From Flavonifractor sp. An112 (GTDB taxonomy: Bacteria > Bacillota > Clostridia > Oscillospirales > Oscillospiraceae), in the NCBI RefSeq assembly GCF_002161085.1, contig NZ_NFLU01000006.1:112839-176838 (forward strand): a DNA stretch of 64,000 nt. The letters run 5' to 3'. Below are positions 54,898-63,156 of this stretch, in pieces. The notes beneath the pieces were generated by a model, which was given only the letters and a program-made list of their open reading frames with translations, did not search any database and had not been told where the DNA came from. Positions within the stretch are counted from its first letter, which is position 1; every line of letters starts with the position of its first letter. The position numbers were made by a program, and so were the translations under genes.

Positions 54898-55625
54898 AAC
54901 ACTTTCGCTATTACATCCTGCCCCGCCTCCTGCTGGTTCTGAGTATCATAGCCGCTCTGTTCTGTCTCTTCTTCCTGTGGCTTTCACTGGATGCCCCGCT
55001 CCCCTCCCCGGCCGCCATCTGCGCCCGGATAGATCGGGAAAACTACAGCTCCGGCGGCGAGATCGTGGCCTCCGGCCCCATCGATATGACGGAGGAAGGG
55101 ATCATCATCAAAAGTGATTATACCGACCGGGACTGCTGGTGGTTCATACGCCGCAGCGGCGATCGCTTTCAGCTCCAGGTGCTGGAGCGGCTGGCCGGGT
55201 TCCTGTGGCGCCCATTGGACCGCGCTACCCGTGGCCGTTCCTATCAGCTCTCCCTCCAGGATCAGCCCATCGGATGTACCTTTGATGTCTTTCAGCTGAC
55301 CTCCCTGGATGGCTTCTCTGGTATGGATGCCTCAAAGGTCATTCCCATCCTCCTCTGTGCGGACCCCGCTGTGGTGCGGGTGGAGGCCCAACTGGTTGCC
55401 CTGTCAGAGGAGGACTGGGCCAATCCACAGGCCGCCATCGCCCAGCGCGGAGTCTCCCCCACCTTCACCAAGGCGGGAGACGGAGTATGGGTAGGTCCCT
55501 CCCCCTATGTCCTGATCCCCTGGGCATCCCCCAAGAGCAGCGGCTATCTCGTGGCCTTCTGCCAGGGCTATGACGCCGACGGCAGTCTGGTCTGCTCCTA
55601 TGATCCCACCAAAGACAGGGAATGA
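54894..55625 (+). CDS. Single-helix outer-domain protein B3 of the PadR operon
   Basis: 243 residues: FRYYILPRLLLVLSI then helix about 12-32, outer domain. Shared with B4: ALDAPLPSPAA-like start (LSLDAPLPSPAAICARIDRE), RLAGFLWRPLD, ADPAVVRVEAQLVALS and CQGYDADGSLVC. It shares the DPxxVxVE and GYDAdG motifs with B1 and B2, so all four B proteins are related. Confidence 0.74.
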   Translation: MKHFRYYILPRLLLVLSIIAALFCLFFLWLSLDAPLPSPAAICARIDRENYSSGGEIVASGPIDMTEEGIIIKSDYTDRDCWWFIRRSGDRFQLQVLERLAGFLWRPLDRATRGRSYQLSLQDQPIGCTFDVFQLTSLDGFSGMDASKVIPILLCADPAVVRVEAQLVALSEEDWANPQAAIAQRGVSPTFTKAGDGVWVGPSPYVLIPWASPKSSGYLVAFCQGYDADGSLVCSYDPTKDRE

Positions 55626-55637
55626 GGTGAATCCGCC

Positions 55638-56396
55638 TTGTGCCAGCCATTTGAACAATTCTGCGACCAGGTATGTTCTGTCATCCGACTGCCGCTGGCA
55701 AAACGTCTGGCCCGGGAAGAGCTGACCGCTCACCTGGAGGATCACGCCGCCGCACTGGAGGAACAGGGCATCGAACCTGAGGTAGCCGCCCGCCGGGCGG
55801 TGGAGGCCATGGGAGATCCCTATCAGATTGGCCATGAGCTGGACCGCTGCCACAGCCCCCTGTTTCCCGGCCTGACCGCCCTGTTCACCGTGCTGGGCAT
55901 CATGCTCATTCTGGTCAGCACCGTGGCCAGCGGCCTGCACCAGACCGGCCTGTTCGCCCACAACTCTCTGCTTCCACCCTCCTGTACCCTTCCCGCTCAA
56001 GTCAATGAGACCCTGGTGGTCTCCGGCTCCGCCTCCGGCGGCGGAACGGTAGGCGGTTACACCATCTCCGCCCACGACGCAGCCCTGGTCCGCACACCGG
56101 ACTACCCGAATTTCCCCTCCCGGCTGGAGGTCCAAGCCTCCCTCTCAGTCTCCCACTGGCAGCTGTGGCTGGACAATCTGGAACTGTACGAGGTACCGTA
56201 TACCTGGATCGATTCCACCGGCGCCACCGGGGAGGCCTATTGCTTTACCTTATCTACCTCGCCTCTGGCCGCCAGCGGGTATCTCGCCATCGCCGATCCC
56301 ACCCCCGGCGCCCAATGGTTCACCATCACCCTGGGCAAACCCGGCGACCAGATCATACTCCGCATTGAGCTGGAGGAGGAGGTGCCGTTTTCATGA
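55638..56396 (+). CDS. HAAS-like membrane protein A4 of the PadR operon
   Basis: 252 residues from TTG 55638 with GAGGTGA upstream. HAAS-like domain (FCDQVCSVIRL, LAREELTAHLEDHAAALEEQ, VEAMGDPYQIG), helix about 80-99 (LHQTGLFAHNS after it, as in A3), outer domain with GGYTISAHDAALV and VSHWQLWLD. Twin of A3. Confidence 0.76.
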   Translation: MCQPFEQFCDQVCSVIRLPLAKRLAREELTAHLEDHAAALEEQGIEPEVAARRAVEAMGDPYQIGHELDRCHSPLFPGLTALFTVLGIMLILVSTVASGLHQTGLFAHNSLLPPSCTLPAQVNETLVVSGSASGGGTVGGYTISAHDAALVRTPDYPNFPSRLEVQASLSVSHWQLWLDNLELYEVPYTWIDSTGATGEAYCFTLSTSPLAASGYLAIADPTPGAQWFTITLGKPGDQIILRIELEEEVPFS

Positions 56397-57076
56397 CCCA
56401 TTTTCGCTACTATACCCTACCCCGCATCCGCTGGGCCTTGAGCATCCTGCTGCTGTGCCTGGGACTGCTCTCCGTCTGGGTAGCCCTGGATACTCCCCTC
56501 CCCTCCTCCGCCGCCGCGTGTGAGCGTCTGAACCGGGAACACTATGTGATAGATAACACCATCCTGGCCTCCGGCCCCATCCAATATCAGGAGATTCGGG
56601 GTGACTATGTACCAAAAAACACCTGGTGGTTTGTGGGCCGCCAGGGGGACACCGTGCAGTTTTATACCCTGGACCAGCTGGCCGGTTTCCTGTGGCGGCC
56701 TGCGGATACCCTTCCCTTTTGGCAGCTGGATCTCACCCAGCTGGAAGATCCCATTTATTGCAATCTGTTCGGCTCTTGGCCCGGTTTCGACCTTGCCTTT
56801 GAGGCCACCCCTGTGGTGATCTGCACCGATCCCAGGGTGGTGCGGGTAGAGGCCCAGCTGATTTCTCTGGGTGCCAGTGAACGGGCCGATCCCCAGGCCG
56901 CCATCGACAGCCACGGCGTCTCTCCCACCTTTACCCAGGTGGCTGACGGCGTGTGGGCCGCTCCCTCCACCCTGGCCCCCGGCCCATCCGATGACAGCGT
57001 TGCCATCTGGCTGGCCTGGTGCCAGGGCTATGACGCCGACGGTAATTTGATCTGCCAGGATTCCCCTACTTCCTGA
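56393..57076 (+). CDS. Single-helix outer-domain protein B4 of the PadR operon
   Basis: 227 residues, 4-bp overlap with A4. FRYYTLPRIRWALSI, helix about 12-32, outer domain with LDTPLPSSAAACERLNRE, QLAGFLWRPAD, TDPRVVRVEAQLISLG and CQGYDADGNLIC. Twin of B3. It is the last gene of the unit; no terminator with a T-tract follows in the 117-bp gap, only a CCGGAC/GTCCGG stem near 57141-57157. Confidence 0.74.
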   Translation: MTHFRYYTLPRIRWALSILLLCLGLLSVWVALDTPLPSSAAACERLNREHYVIDNTILASGPIQYQEIRGDYVPKNTWWFVGRQGDTVQFYTLDQLAGFLWRPADTLPFWQLDLTQLEDPIYCNLFGSWPGFDLAFEATPVVICTDPRVVRVEAQLISLGASERADPQAAIDSHGVSPTFTQVADGVWAAPSTLAPGPSDDSVAIWLAWCQGYDADGNLICQDSPTS

Positions 57077-57193
57077 CCTGCTGGCAACTCTTCCAATGAT
57101 TTACTTGCAGCCCTGTTGATGCTAACATTGCCTTGGGTGACCGGACCCTCTGTCCGGCCACACCGGGCAATATGGAACAGGAGGTCGGTCATT

Positions 57194-58057
57194 GTGAAGA
57201 AAAGCCAGTGGATGGGCCACGGGATGGCCCTGGTCTGCGTTGTGGTCTGGGGCTCCACCTTTATGGTGAGCAAGGGCCTGATGACCTTCCTCCAGCCCGT
57301 CCAGCTGATGCTGCTCCGCTTCATTCTGGCCTACCTGCTGCTGTGGGTCCTCCATCCCAAGTGGTATTTCCGCTGGCGGGAGGAGTGGCGTTTCCTCCTG
57401 TTGGCCCTGTTTTCCAACACCCTCTACTGTCTGGCGGAAACCAACGCCATCACCCTGACCCAGACCTCCAATGTGAGTATCCTGGTCTCCACCTCCCCCA
57501 TCATGATGGCCCTGCTTCTGGCGGTCATCCGGAAGGAGGAGCATCTGAAGCGGGGCCAGATCACCGGCTACGCCGTGGCCTTCGTGGGCGTGGTGCTGGT
57601 GGTCCTCAACGGCATGACCGCCCTCCATCTGCGGCCTCTGGGAGACCTGCTGGCCCTGTCTGCCGCCGCCTCGTGGTCGGTCTACTGCCTGCTGCTGCGC
57701 CGGTGGTCCCCGCTGTACGACGGCCTACTTATCACCAGAAAGCTGATGTTCTACGGCATCCTGACGGTGCTTCCTCTGGTCCTGCTGGACGGTCATCCCA
57801 TTCCCTTTGAATCGGTGTTCACCTGGGAAAATGGGCTGAAGCTGATGTATCTGGGCTTTGTGGGCAGCGCTCTATGCTACCTGTTCTGGAATAAGGCCAC
57901 TCAGAAGATCAGCGTGCTGAAAGCCAGCCTGTACATCTACATGGTCCCCCTGGTTACCCTGGTGGTCAGCGCCGTGGCCCTCCATGAGACCATCACCGTC
58001 ACCGGCGTGATCGGCATTTTCCTGGTGATTGCCGGCATGGTCCTGGGCACGCTTTAA
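57194..58057 (+). CDS. EamA/DMT-family membrane transporter
   Basis: 287 residues from GTG 57194, preceded by AGGAGG. Ten helices in two EamA repeats: MALVCVVVWGSTFMVSKG in repeat 1 and DLLALSAAASWSVYCLLLRR in repeat 2, the usual drug/metabolite transporter pattern. Likely exports a metabolite or amino acid; substrate unknown. It may be co-transcribed with the PadR operon, since no terminator intervenes. Confidence 0.85.
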   Translation: MKKSQWMGHGMALVCVVVWGSTFMVSKGLMTFLQPVQLMLLRFILAYLLLWVLHPKWYFRWREEWRFLLLALFSNTLYCLAETNAITLTQTSNVSILVSTSPIMMALLLAVIRKEEHLKRGQITGYAVAFVGVVLVVLNGMTALHLRPLGDLLALSAAASWSVYCLLLRRWSPLYDGLLITRKLMFYGILTVLPLVLLDGHPIPFESVFTWENGLKLMYLGFVGSALCYLFWNKATQKISVLKASLYIYMVPLVTLVVSAVALHETITVTGVIGIFLVIAGMVLGTL

Positions 58058-58071
58058 ACTACATAACCAAC

Positions 58072-58111
58072 AAGAAGCACAGACGGTCAAACAGGCCGGT
58101 CTGTGCTTCTT
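58072..58111. terminator. Terminator between the EamA gene and the tail cluster
   Basis: AAGAAGCACAGAC (58072-58084) pairs perfectly with 58099-58111. The tail after the stem is CTGTTTG on plus and TTGGTT on minus, so T-tracts are weak but convergent placement supports it. Confidence 0.6.
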
Positions 58112-58134
58112 CTGTTTGTTCTCCCCACCGGCTG

Positions 58135-58704
58135 TTACTCCACCATCTTCTCCAGTTCCTCCCAGGTGGGTCCCATAGCCTCGATCTCGCCCCAAGTGGA
58201 AAACTTCTGTTCCATCAGTGCCCAGGTGATATACCAGTACACATATTCTACATCCAAATGGGCGGGCAGAATGCTCTCAATGATCTCCCGCAATTCTTCA
58301 AACCCATCGGGGATTCCGGGTACATCAGGGAAGTAAACCTCTACCGTCCCCGCCTTTCCGGTCTCTCTGGCCTGGGCATTGATGCCGCAGCCTTTCAGAT
58401 TGTCATTGATGGCCGCCAGAGTGAAGCTGTCTCCACCGATGCGGAGCAGGGCGGCCAAGGCCGCCCGCCGCATTTCCAGATCGGCGGTCACCGGCCGCCG
58501 GGTCAGCAGGCTCTCCACAGCCTCCAGCCCCCGGTCCTCCGCCGTGGAGAGCAGCATCTCCCGCTGGATCTCCTCCAGACCAGCTTCCACACCGTCCAGC
58601 GCCTGACCCTGGGCCTCCAGCTCCCCGCCGTTGGCAGTGCCCTCCAGTTCGTAGACCCGCAGGGGCCGCAGCAGGTCCTTCAAATATTCCGCGTAGCCGC
58701 TCAT
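58135..58704 (-). CDS. Phage tail protein, DUF2313 (YmfQ/XkdU-like)
   Basis: 189 residues: AEYLKDLLRPLRVYEL at the start, a helical first half and ALLRIGGDSFTLAAIND with GTVEVYFPD, matching the DUF2313 baseplate family that follows gpJ. ATGA overlap with the baseplate J gene. It is the last gene of the cluster; no tail fibre gene follows. Confidence 0.75.
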   Translation of the reverse strand: MSGYAEYLKDLLRPLRVYELEGTANGGELEAQGQALDGVEAGLEEIQREMLLSTAEDRGLEAVESLLTRRPVTADLEMRRAALAALLRIGGDSFTLAAINDNLKGCGINAQARETGKAGTVEVYFPDVPGIPDGFEELREIIESILPAHLDVEYVYWYITWALMEQKFSTWGEIEAMGPTWEELEKMVE

Positions 58705-59765
58705 GCCGTCCCCTCCGTCCGGGTGACCGAGACACTATTCAGCTGGGGCAGCACATCGTGCTCCACCGTCACATCGGCGCCGGGGGCGGTAAGTGTGTAG
58801 TTTTCCACTCCGTCCACCTCATAGATCAGCTGGCCCAGCTTTGCCCGCAGGATGTTCTGGCCCAGTCGCTGTCCATTAAACCAGCTCCGAATGGCCTGCT
58901 CCACATTCTGCCGCACCGTCTCCCCGTCCCGGTTGGCCGCTGTCTGGATCTGAGCGGTCACATCCACATTCTGTACTTCCGGGGCACGCACCTGCACATC
59001 CACGGCGATCTCCCGCCGCTCCTCAAAATAGGCCTGCAATTCCTCCAGCAGTTCCTCATCGGGCACTCCGGCAGCGGTAGCCACCACCACATCCACCGAG
59101 CCTACCCCTCTGGGCCGGGATACCACCGCCGCAGCCGCCACCTGAGGAAAGGACATGGCGCTCTGCTCATAGTAGGCGGCGTTGGCGCCGTTGGGCATCC
59201 GTTGGAAGGTCTCCATCACTCTGGCCCGCAGGGTCTCGTCGTCCTCCTCGTCCAGGCCGCCGGAGAAGCCGTCCGGGTTGGTGCACCGGCCGATCCCCAC
59301 CGGGGCCACCGCCATGGCCCGGATGGTACCCGCCGCCACATTGCCCGCCGTCCCGGGCTCCAGGGCTACCGCCGGGGCATCCACCTGGGTTTCACCAGCC
59401 TGGAGGGTAACCTCCTGGGTGGTCTCAAAGCGGATCAACCCCGCCGTCATACACACCGTCCCCGCCGGGATGGTCAGATCAGCCTGGGCGGCACTGTCCG
59501 TCTGGAAACGAATGGTCCCCTCCGCCGCCACAGCCTCACGGCGTTCCAGGCCCCGCAGCTGGGCGTGCTTGTCCAGATATTCCCCCTCCGCACTCTGGGG
59601 AAAGCACTGGCGGTTTACCCAGTCGGCCTGAATGTACAGGGCGTAGATCTGGGCAGCCACGGCGTACAGCCGCACCGCCATATCTCCGTCTCCGGCCAGA
59701 GCAATCCCCGTCTCTTTCTCAAAGATGGCCGTCATCTCTCCATAGATCTCGTCAATGGATCTCAC
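58701..59765 (-). CDS. Baseplate J/gp47-like protein (XkdT-like)
   Basis: 354 residues from GTG 59765, which overlaps the stop of the preceding gene (GTGA) and has GGAGGG upstream. IDEIYGEMTAIFEKETG, the AVDAPAVALEPGTAGNVAAG region and RVMETFQRMPNGANAAYYEQ are typical of gpJ proteins that form the baseplate wedge. Confidence 0.88.
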   Translation of the reverse strand: MRSIDEIYGEMTAIFEKETGIALAGDGDMAVRLYAVAAQIYALYIQADWVNRQCFPQSAEGEYLDKHAQLRGLERREAVAAEGTIRFQTDSAAQADLTIPAGTVCMTAGLIRFETTQEVTLQAGETQVDAPAVALEPGTAGNVAAGTIRAMAVAPVGIGRCTNPDGFSGGLDEEDDETLRARVMETFQRMPNGANAAYYEQSAMSFPQVAAAAVVSRPRGVGSVDVVVATAAGVPDEELLEELQAYFEERREIAVDVQVRAPEVQNVDVTAQIQTAANRDGETVRQNVEQAIRSWFNGQRLGQNILRAKLGQLIYEVDGVENYTLTAPGADVTVEHDVLPQLNSVSVTRTEGTA

Positions 59766-60109
59766 CAAATCCCTCCCGTCTCAACCGACAGCTTCAGCTC
59801 CTCCCCCTGCCAGGTCAGCGCCACCTCCATGGTGCCGTCCTCCTTCAGGCTCACGGCAGTCACCGTCAGGTCAGGCTCGTCCTCCAGGGCCTGGGCCACA
59901 TATTGCTGGGCCAGATTCTGCCGCTGGGCGGGCTTGCAGCGGCCCAGCTGGTAGAGCTGGCTGCCCAGGTTGGGCAGGAAGGGGAAGCTGCCCCGGGGAA
60001 TGGACAGCTTCCACAGCACCCGCTGGAGCAGCTCCTGGCTGCCCTCCGCCCGCCGGTAGCCGCCCCCCTCGTCGGGCACATAGTCGCCGTCCCTTACCAT
60101 CAGTTCCAT
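59762..60109 (-). CDS. gp25/XkdS-like baseplate protein
   Basis: 115 residues. RGSFPFLPNLGSQLYQL followed by a short helix and a DEPDLTVTAV strand is the pattern of the gp25-like/DUF2634 baseplate subunits that nucleate the sheath. Position between the spike-like and J proteins agrees. Confidence 0.72.
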   Translation of the reverse strand: MELMVRDGDYVPDEGGGYRRAEGSQELLQRVLWKLSIPRGSFPFLPNLGSQLYQLGRCKPAQRQNLAQQYVAQALEDEPDLTVTAVSLKEDGTMEVALTWQGEELKLSVETGGIW

Positions 60110-60113
60110 CTGC

Positions 60114-60479
60114 TCACTCCCTTGTCATGACCTCCTTGCCGTTGACCAGCAGTTTGCCGGTCACGGACACCGTGCCGTCCATGCCCAGGCGAATGGAGGT
60201 GCCTCCGCTGTAGAGCAGCACTTCCCCCTCCGCCACGCCGTATTCCTCGGCACATCGCACCCCCGCCACGCAGGGAGCCTCGCCGTCGGCGCCGGTCTTG
60301 AGGACCAGCACCTGGTCACCCCGGGCTGGCCGCCATACATAGCCGCCGGGGGCAAATACCGGCAGGTCACGCCGCTCGCCGTCCAGGCATACCCCTGCCG
60401 GGTCGCCCCCCAGGGTAACGGTGCCCACCTGAGAACCTCCATCTTTTCTTCTACGCCGCTGCTGCTGTGCCAGCCACAT
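60114..60479 (-). CDS. Baseplate spike-like protein (gpV/XkdR position)
   Basis: 121 residues with an OB-like N-terminal part (VGTVTLGGDPAGVCLDGERR, DLPVFAP, GDQVLVLKTG) and a C-terminal beta repeat (GEVLLYSGGTSIRLGMDG, TVSVTGKLLVNGKEV), as in short gpV-type central spikes. No long beta-helix and no PAAR-like tip. GGAGGGAG before ATG 60479. Confidence 0.68.
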   Translation of the reverse strand: MWLAQQQRRRRKDGGSQVGTVTLGGDPAGVCLDGERRDLPVFAPGGYVWRPARGDQVLVLKTGADGEAPCVAGVRCAEEYGVAEGEVLLYSGGTSIRLGMDGTVSVTGKLLVNGKEVMTRE

Positions 60480-60491
60480 CTTGTCTCCCTC

Positions 60492-61439
60492 CTACTTCAA
60501 TGCCGCCGGGTCCCCCAGCACCAGCCGGGTGTAGGTTCCCTTTTCGTCCATTCCGCTCACCATTTCCGCTACCCGCCAGGTGCCCCGGCCTACCGGCTTG
60601 TTCAGGTGGACCTCCACCAGCTCCCCCGGCCAGGCCACAAAGGTCCCGGGCAATTCCAGCTCCAGCTGCCGCAGTTCCTCCGCCGACCGCTCCAGCTGGT
60701 AGTTGCCGGAATATCGCATGGTCTGATAGCTGCTCTTCCCCGGCATGGTGAGTACCCTCCGGCACCGGCCGCCCCGCCGGGCGAAGTCCTGGTTCTCCAC
60801 TGTCTGCACCGCCCCGGTGGTTCTGTCCCGCACCAGGATCTGGGACAGAACGCCGTACCGCTGATCCCGCAGGGTAAGTGCGGTCACCCCCGTGTCCTCG
60901 GACAGCACCAGCTTCTCCCCTGTCTCCCAAGGGGTGACCACCAGCCGCCCCAGCCGGTCAAACCGGGGGGTAATCCCGCCGTAATATCGGCAGAACTCAT
61001 AGACCACCTGCCACTCGCTGCTTCCCACCGCCACGGAAAAGCCGGGCACGGCGGTGAGTTTGGCCCCCGGCGCCGCCTCCAGCCCGTAGGGCGTCACATG
61101 GTCCCGCAGGATGTCCTGCCAGGTGGCCACCTGGTAGTCCATACCCAGAGCCTCGTTGTCCAGCAGCCGGGCCGCCATACCTCGACCAGATATGGTCAAA
61201 AAACCGCCCTGTTCATCCCAACCCCGCTCGCACTCGTCCACCAGGCCGGTGAATACCCGCTGACCTCCATCGTCGGCGGTAAAGCTGACTGCCTCCGCCA
61301 GCAGATCCTCCTCCGGCTCCCACAGGCAGCGCACCTCGAAGCTGTCGCAGGGGGTGCCCAGCCCATACTGAAACTTCCATTCCGTTACCTGGGGCAGAGC
61401 AATCTGACTTCCGTCCCAGCAATGCAGTACGGCCTCCAT
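60492..61439 (-). CDS. Tail hub protein, gpD/XkdQ-like
   Basis: 315 residues from ATG 61439, which overlaps the LysM gene stop by one base (TGATG). An in-frame open stretch continues upstream to 61979 but is out of character (Arg/Gly-rich), so it is excluded. QVATWQDILRDHVTPYGLEA and GTWRVAEMVSGMDEKGTYTR resemble the late control D/XkdQ hub family that caps the tube. Confidence 0.78.
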   Translation of the reverse strand: MEAVLHCWDGSQIALPQVTEWKFQYGLGTPCDSFEVRCLWEPEEDLLAEAVSFTADDGGQRVFTGLVDECERGWDEQGGFLTISGRGMAARLLDNEALGMDYQVATWQDILRDHVTPYGLEAAPGAKLTAVPGFSVAVGSSEWQVVYEFCRYYGGITPRFDRLGRLVVTPWETGEKLVLSEDTGVTALTLRDQRYGVLSQILVRDRTTGAVQTVENQDFARRGGRCRRVLTMPGKSSYQTMRYSGNYQLERSAEELRQLELELPGTFVAWPGELVEVHLNKPVGRGTWRVAEMVSGMDEKGTYTRLVLGDPAALK

Positions 61440-62014
61440 CACGCCACCCGCACTTTCTGCCCCGGGTAGATCAGGTTGGGATTTTTGATCTGGGGATTGA
61501 GGGCGATAAGGTCTGTCAGACTCACTCCATACCGCCGGGCAATCCCCCACATGGTGTCCCCCCGTACCACGGTGTACCACTGCTCTCCGGTGGAACCAGT
61601 CTGGGCGGTCCCTCCCGTCGTTCCGCCAGAGGCGGTGGTCACTCGGGTACCTGTGCTGTGCCCACCGAACTCCTCCCAGAAGGTAAAAGTGTACTTCACA
61701 TAGTCCGCTCTGGGCTCCTGACTGAGGGAGAGCTCCACAAAGTAGGCGTTGGCCGTCTGCCACACCGGGTGGACCAGGATACCCGGCCCCTCGTTGTAAA
61801 AGACGGTGGCCAGCTTCTTGAATTCGTCGTAGGCCCCCTCCCCCACAAACTCTCCTTCTCCTCGCATGATGCGGTAGGAGGGGCCCAGATCCTGCAGGGC
61901 ATAGTGGCCGAAGGGCACCTCTCTGGATCCCACCTTCCGCTTGAAGGAGATGGAATACACCCTGGGATTGTGGGGCCATACATAGTTTTTATAGCGCATT
62001 GCCGCCAGTCTCAC
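61439..62014 (-). CDS. LysM-domain tail protein (XkdP-like)
   Basis: 191 residues from GTG 62014, which overlaps the stop of the preceding gene (GTGA); ATG 61999 is an alternative. Residues about 1-125 form a Xkd-type N-terminal domain ([19 protein letters not shown]). A C-terminal LysM domain (about 144-190: [36 protein letters not shown]) binds the hub or peptidoglycan. Confidence 0.87.
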   Translation of the reverse strand: MRLAAMRYKNYVWPHNPRVYSISFKRKVGSREVPFGHYALQDLGPSYRIMRGEGEFVGEGAYDEFKKLATVFYNEGPGILVHPVWQTANAYFVELSLSQEPRADYVKYTFTFWEEFGGHSTGTRVTTASGGTTGGTAQTGSTGEQWYTVVRGDTMWGIARRYGVSLTDLIALNPQIKNPNLIYPGQKVRVA

Positions 62015-62523
62015 AGCAGTTGAAACCCCCCGTCAAATCTTCGTGCGTCCCGCCGCACCAGCCGGTCCAGCCGCCGCAGCCCATCCTGACCGCCGTTCTG
62101 TTCTCTGCCCGGCGGCTCCAATGTCACCACTTGGGTCTGCCGCTCCGCCGCCGGAAGGCCCGCCAGGCTGATCCGTACCGCCTGATCCAGCTCCCGGACA
62201 GCCTCCGTCCAGGTCCGGTCAGTCTCCGGCCCGCCATTCGTCCGGCGCTCCCCGGCCTGATCCAGTACGTCTAACCCCGCCGCCCACCGGCGGATATCTC
62301 CGACGGTGACAGTTCCGGAACCGCCCGCCGTCAGAGCCAAGCCGCCCCAGTCTCTGCCCTCCAGACCGGACAGGACAGCCTCTTCCGTGTTCTCTCCGCT
62401 CTGTCCGGCCTTTTCTTCTTCCACAGCGGGGAGGGGGACCCGCACCGGGCCGGTCTCCCAGACCCCATTCCTTTCCTCCCGCTCCAGCTGCTGCTCCAGC
62501 AGCTGTCCAATATAGTCGATCAT
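62011..62523 (-). CDS. 170-residue protein in the tape-measure position, unknown
   Basis: 170 residues, hydrophilic, with a helical start ([19 protein letters not shown]), a long disordered Gly/Glu-rich middle and a basic amphipathic end ([18 protein letters not shown]). Its ATG overlaps the stop of the frameshifted chaperone (ATGA) and its stop the start of the LysM gene. In xkd-type clusters this place belongs to the tape-measure protein (hundreds to over a thousand residues). Nothing tape-measure-like is seen here. I do not recognise a family. Confidence 0.6.
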   Translation of the reverse strand: MIDYIGQLLEQQLEREERNGVWETGPVRVPLPAVEEEKAGQSGENTEEAVLSGLEGRDWGGLALTAGGSGTVTVGDIRRWAAGLDVLDQAGERRTNGGPETDRTWTEAVRELDQAVRISLAGLPAAERQTQVVTLEPPGREQNGGQDGLRRLDRLVRRDARRFDGGFQLL

Positions 62524-62816
62524 GCCTGCTCCCCCCGCATCAGCCGTTCAAACCGCTCCTGATCGAAGGAGGCGTTCTGTCCACCCACGGTGGCCCCCGC
62601 CGGCTGTCCGCACACCGGGCAGCACACCTCCTCCGCCTTCTGCCGGCAGGAGGGGCACAGCTGCTCCAGTACTTCCTCCCGGTCCAGCATCAGGTTGAGG
62701 GCGCACCACAGGTAGTCTCTGGCCTTCATTTTTTGAGCCCGCTCCTCCGTGGGAAGGGCCCCAAAGGTCTTGAGCACACGCCAGCGAAGGCGCTCATAAG
62801 GCGTATGCTCCAGGCT
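62520..62816 (-). CDS. Frameshift extension of the tail assembly chaperone (-1 frame), with zinc ribbon
   Basis: 98 codons in the -1 frame, entered by slippage at 62816-62822. After Lys109 the fusion continues as SLEHTPYERLRWRVLKTF, then GALPTEERAQKMKARDYLWC, and ends with CPSCRQKAEEVCCPVCG, a four-cysteine zinc ribbon. The fused product has 207 residues. An ATG at 62730 could also start the last 69 residues independently (AGGAG 12 nt upstream). Reading is by eye and the fusion needs testing. Confidence 0.7.
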   Translation of the reverse strand, partial: SLEHTPYERLRWRVLKTFGALPTEERAQKMKARDYLWCALNLMLDREEVLEQLCPSCRQKAEEVCCPVCGQPAGATVGGQNASFDQERFERLMRGEQA

Positions 62817-63142
62817 TTTTTTAGGGCCCGGGCCTCCTCCCCATCCTCGGGGGAGGGGTTTTCCGCCCGGTCCAGCTTATCCCACAGTCGGGCCAACTGG
62901 GCTACCTCCCGGGCGCTGAGGTGCTCCAGCACCGCCCGACCTGAGGAGAACAGGGGCTTGCCGTTCTCCTCCAGGGCCCGGGCCAGCAGGCAGGCGTTGG
63001 CGCACAGGGCCCGCTCTCCTTCGCCCTGGGCCAGTTCCTCCCCCTCCCGGCGTGCCTCCAGCACCTCCAGGGCGGAGAGCAGCCGCAGCTGGGTGCCGTC
63101 CTCCAGGGTCAGCCTGTCCCTCCGGCTCAGCAGCGATTCCAT
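62726..63142 (-). CDS. Tail assembly chaperone, 0-frame product
   Basis: 138 residues from ATG 63142 with AGGAG 10 nt upstream; ATG 63160, overlapping the tube stop (ATGA), is the alternative. Helical (LLSALEVLEARREGEELAQ, LEHLSAREVAQLARLWDKL). After Lys109 the 0-frame sequence turns into an Arg/Pro-rich tail of 29 residues that looks out of frame, while the -1 frame continues sensibly. Between tube and tape-measure slot, this is where tail assembly chaperones (lambda gpG type) sit. Confidence 0.72.
   Translation of the reverse strand: MESLLSRRDRLTLEDGTQLRLLSALEVLEARREGEELAQGEGERALCANACLLARALEENGKPLFSSGRAVLEHLSAREVAQLARLWDKLDRAENPSPEDGEEARALKKAWSIRLMSAFAGVCSRPLGPFPRRSGLKK
62772..62822 (-). 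promoter_or_regulatory. Programmed -1 ribosomal frameshift signal
   Basis: Slippery heptamer A_AAA_AAA (62822-62816, 0-frame codons CTA AAA AAA), a 5-nt spacer GCCTG, then an 11-bp stem GAGCATACGCC (62810-62800) with GGCGTGTGCTC (62782-62772, one G-U). An inner AGCG-CCTT-CGCT hairpin stacks on it. All three parts and their spacing fit the known pattern for -1 frameshifting. Confidence 0.75.
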
Positions 63143-63156
63143 CCCTGTTTCACTCC

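Noticed and set aside
61440..61979. N-terminal extension of the XkdQ-like hub to 61979
   Set aside because: The extension overlaps the LysM gene in another frame and is Arg/Gly-rich; ATG 61439 overlapping the LysM stop gives the normal hub protein.
62726..62735. A6-TGA at 62728-62734 as the frameshift site of the chaperone
   Set aside because: Slippage there is possible, but the -1 frame is already sensible from 62816 on, and only the A7 site has a well-placed stem-loop. The A6 site may add a second, minor event.
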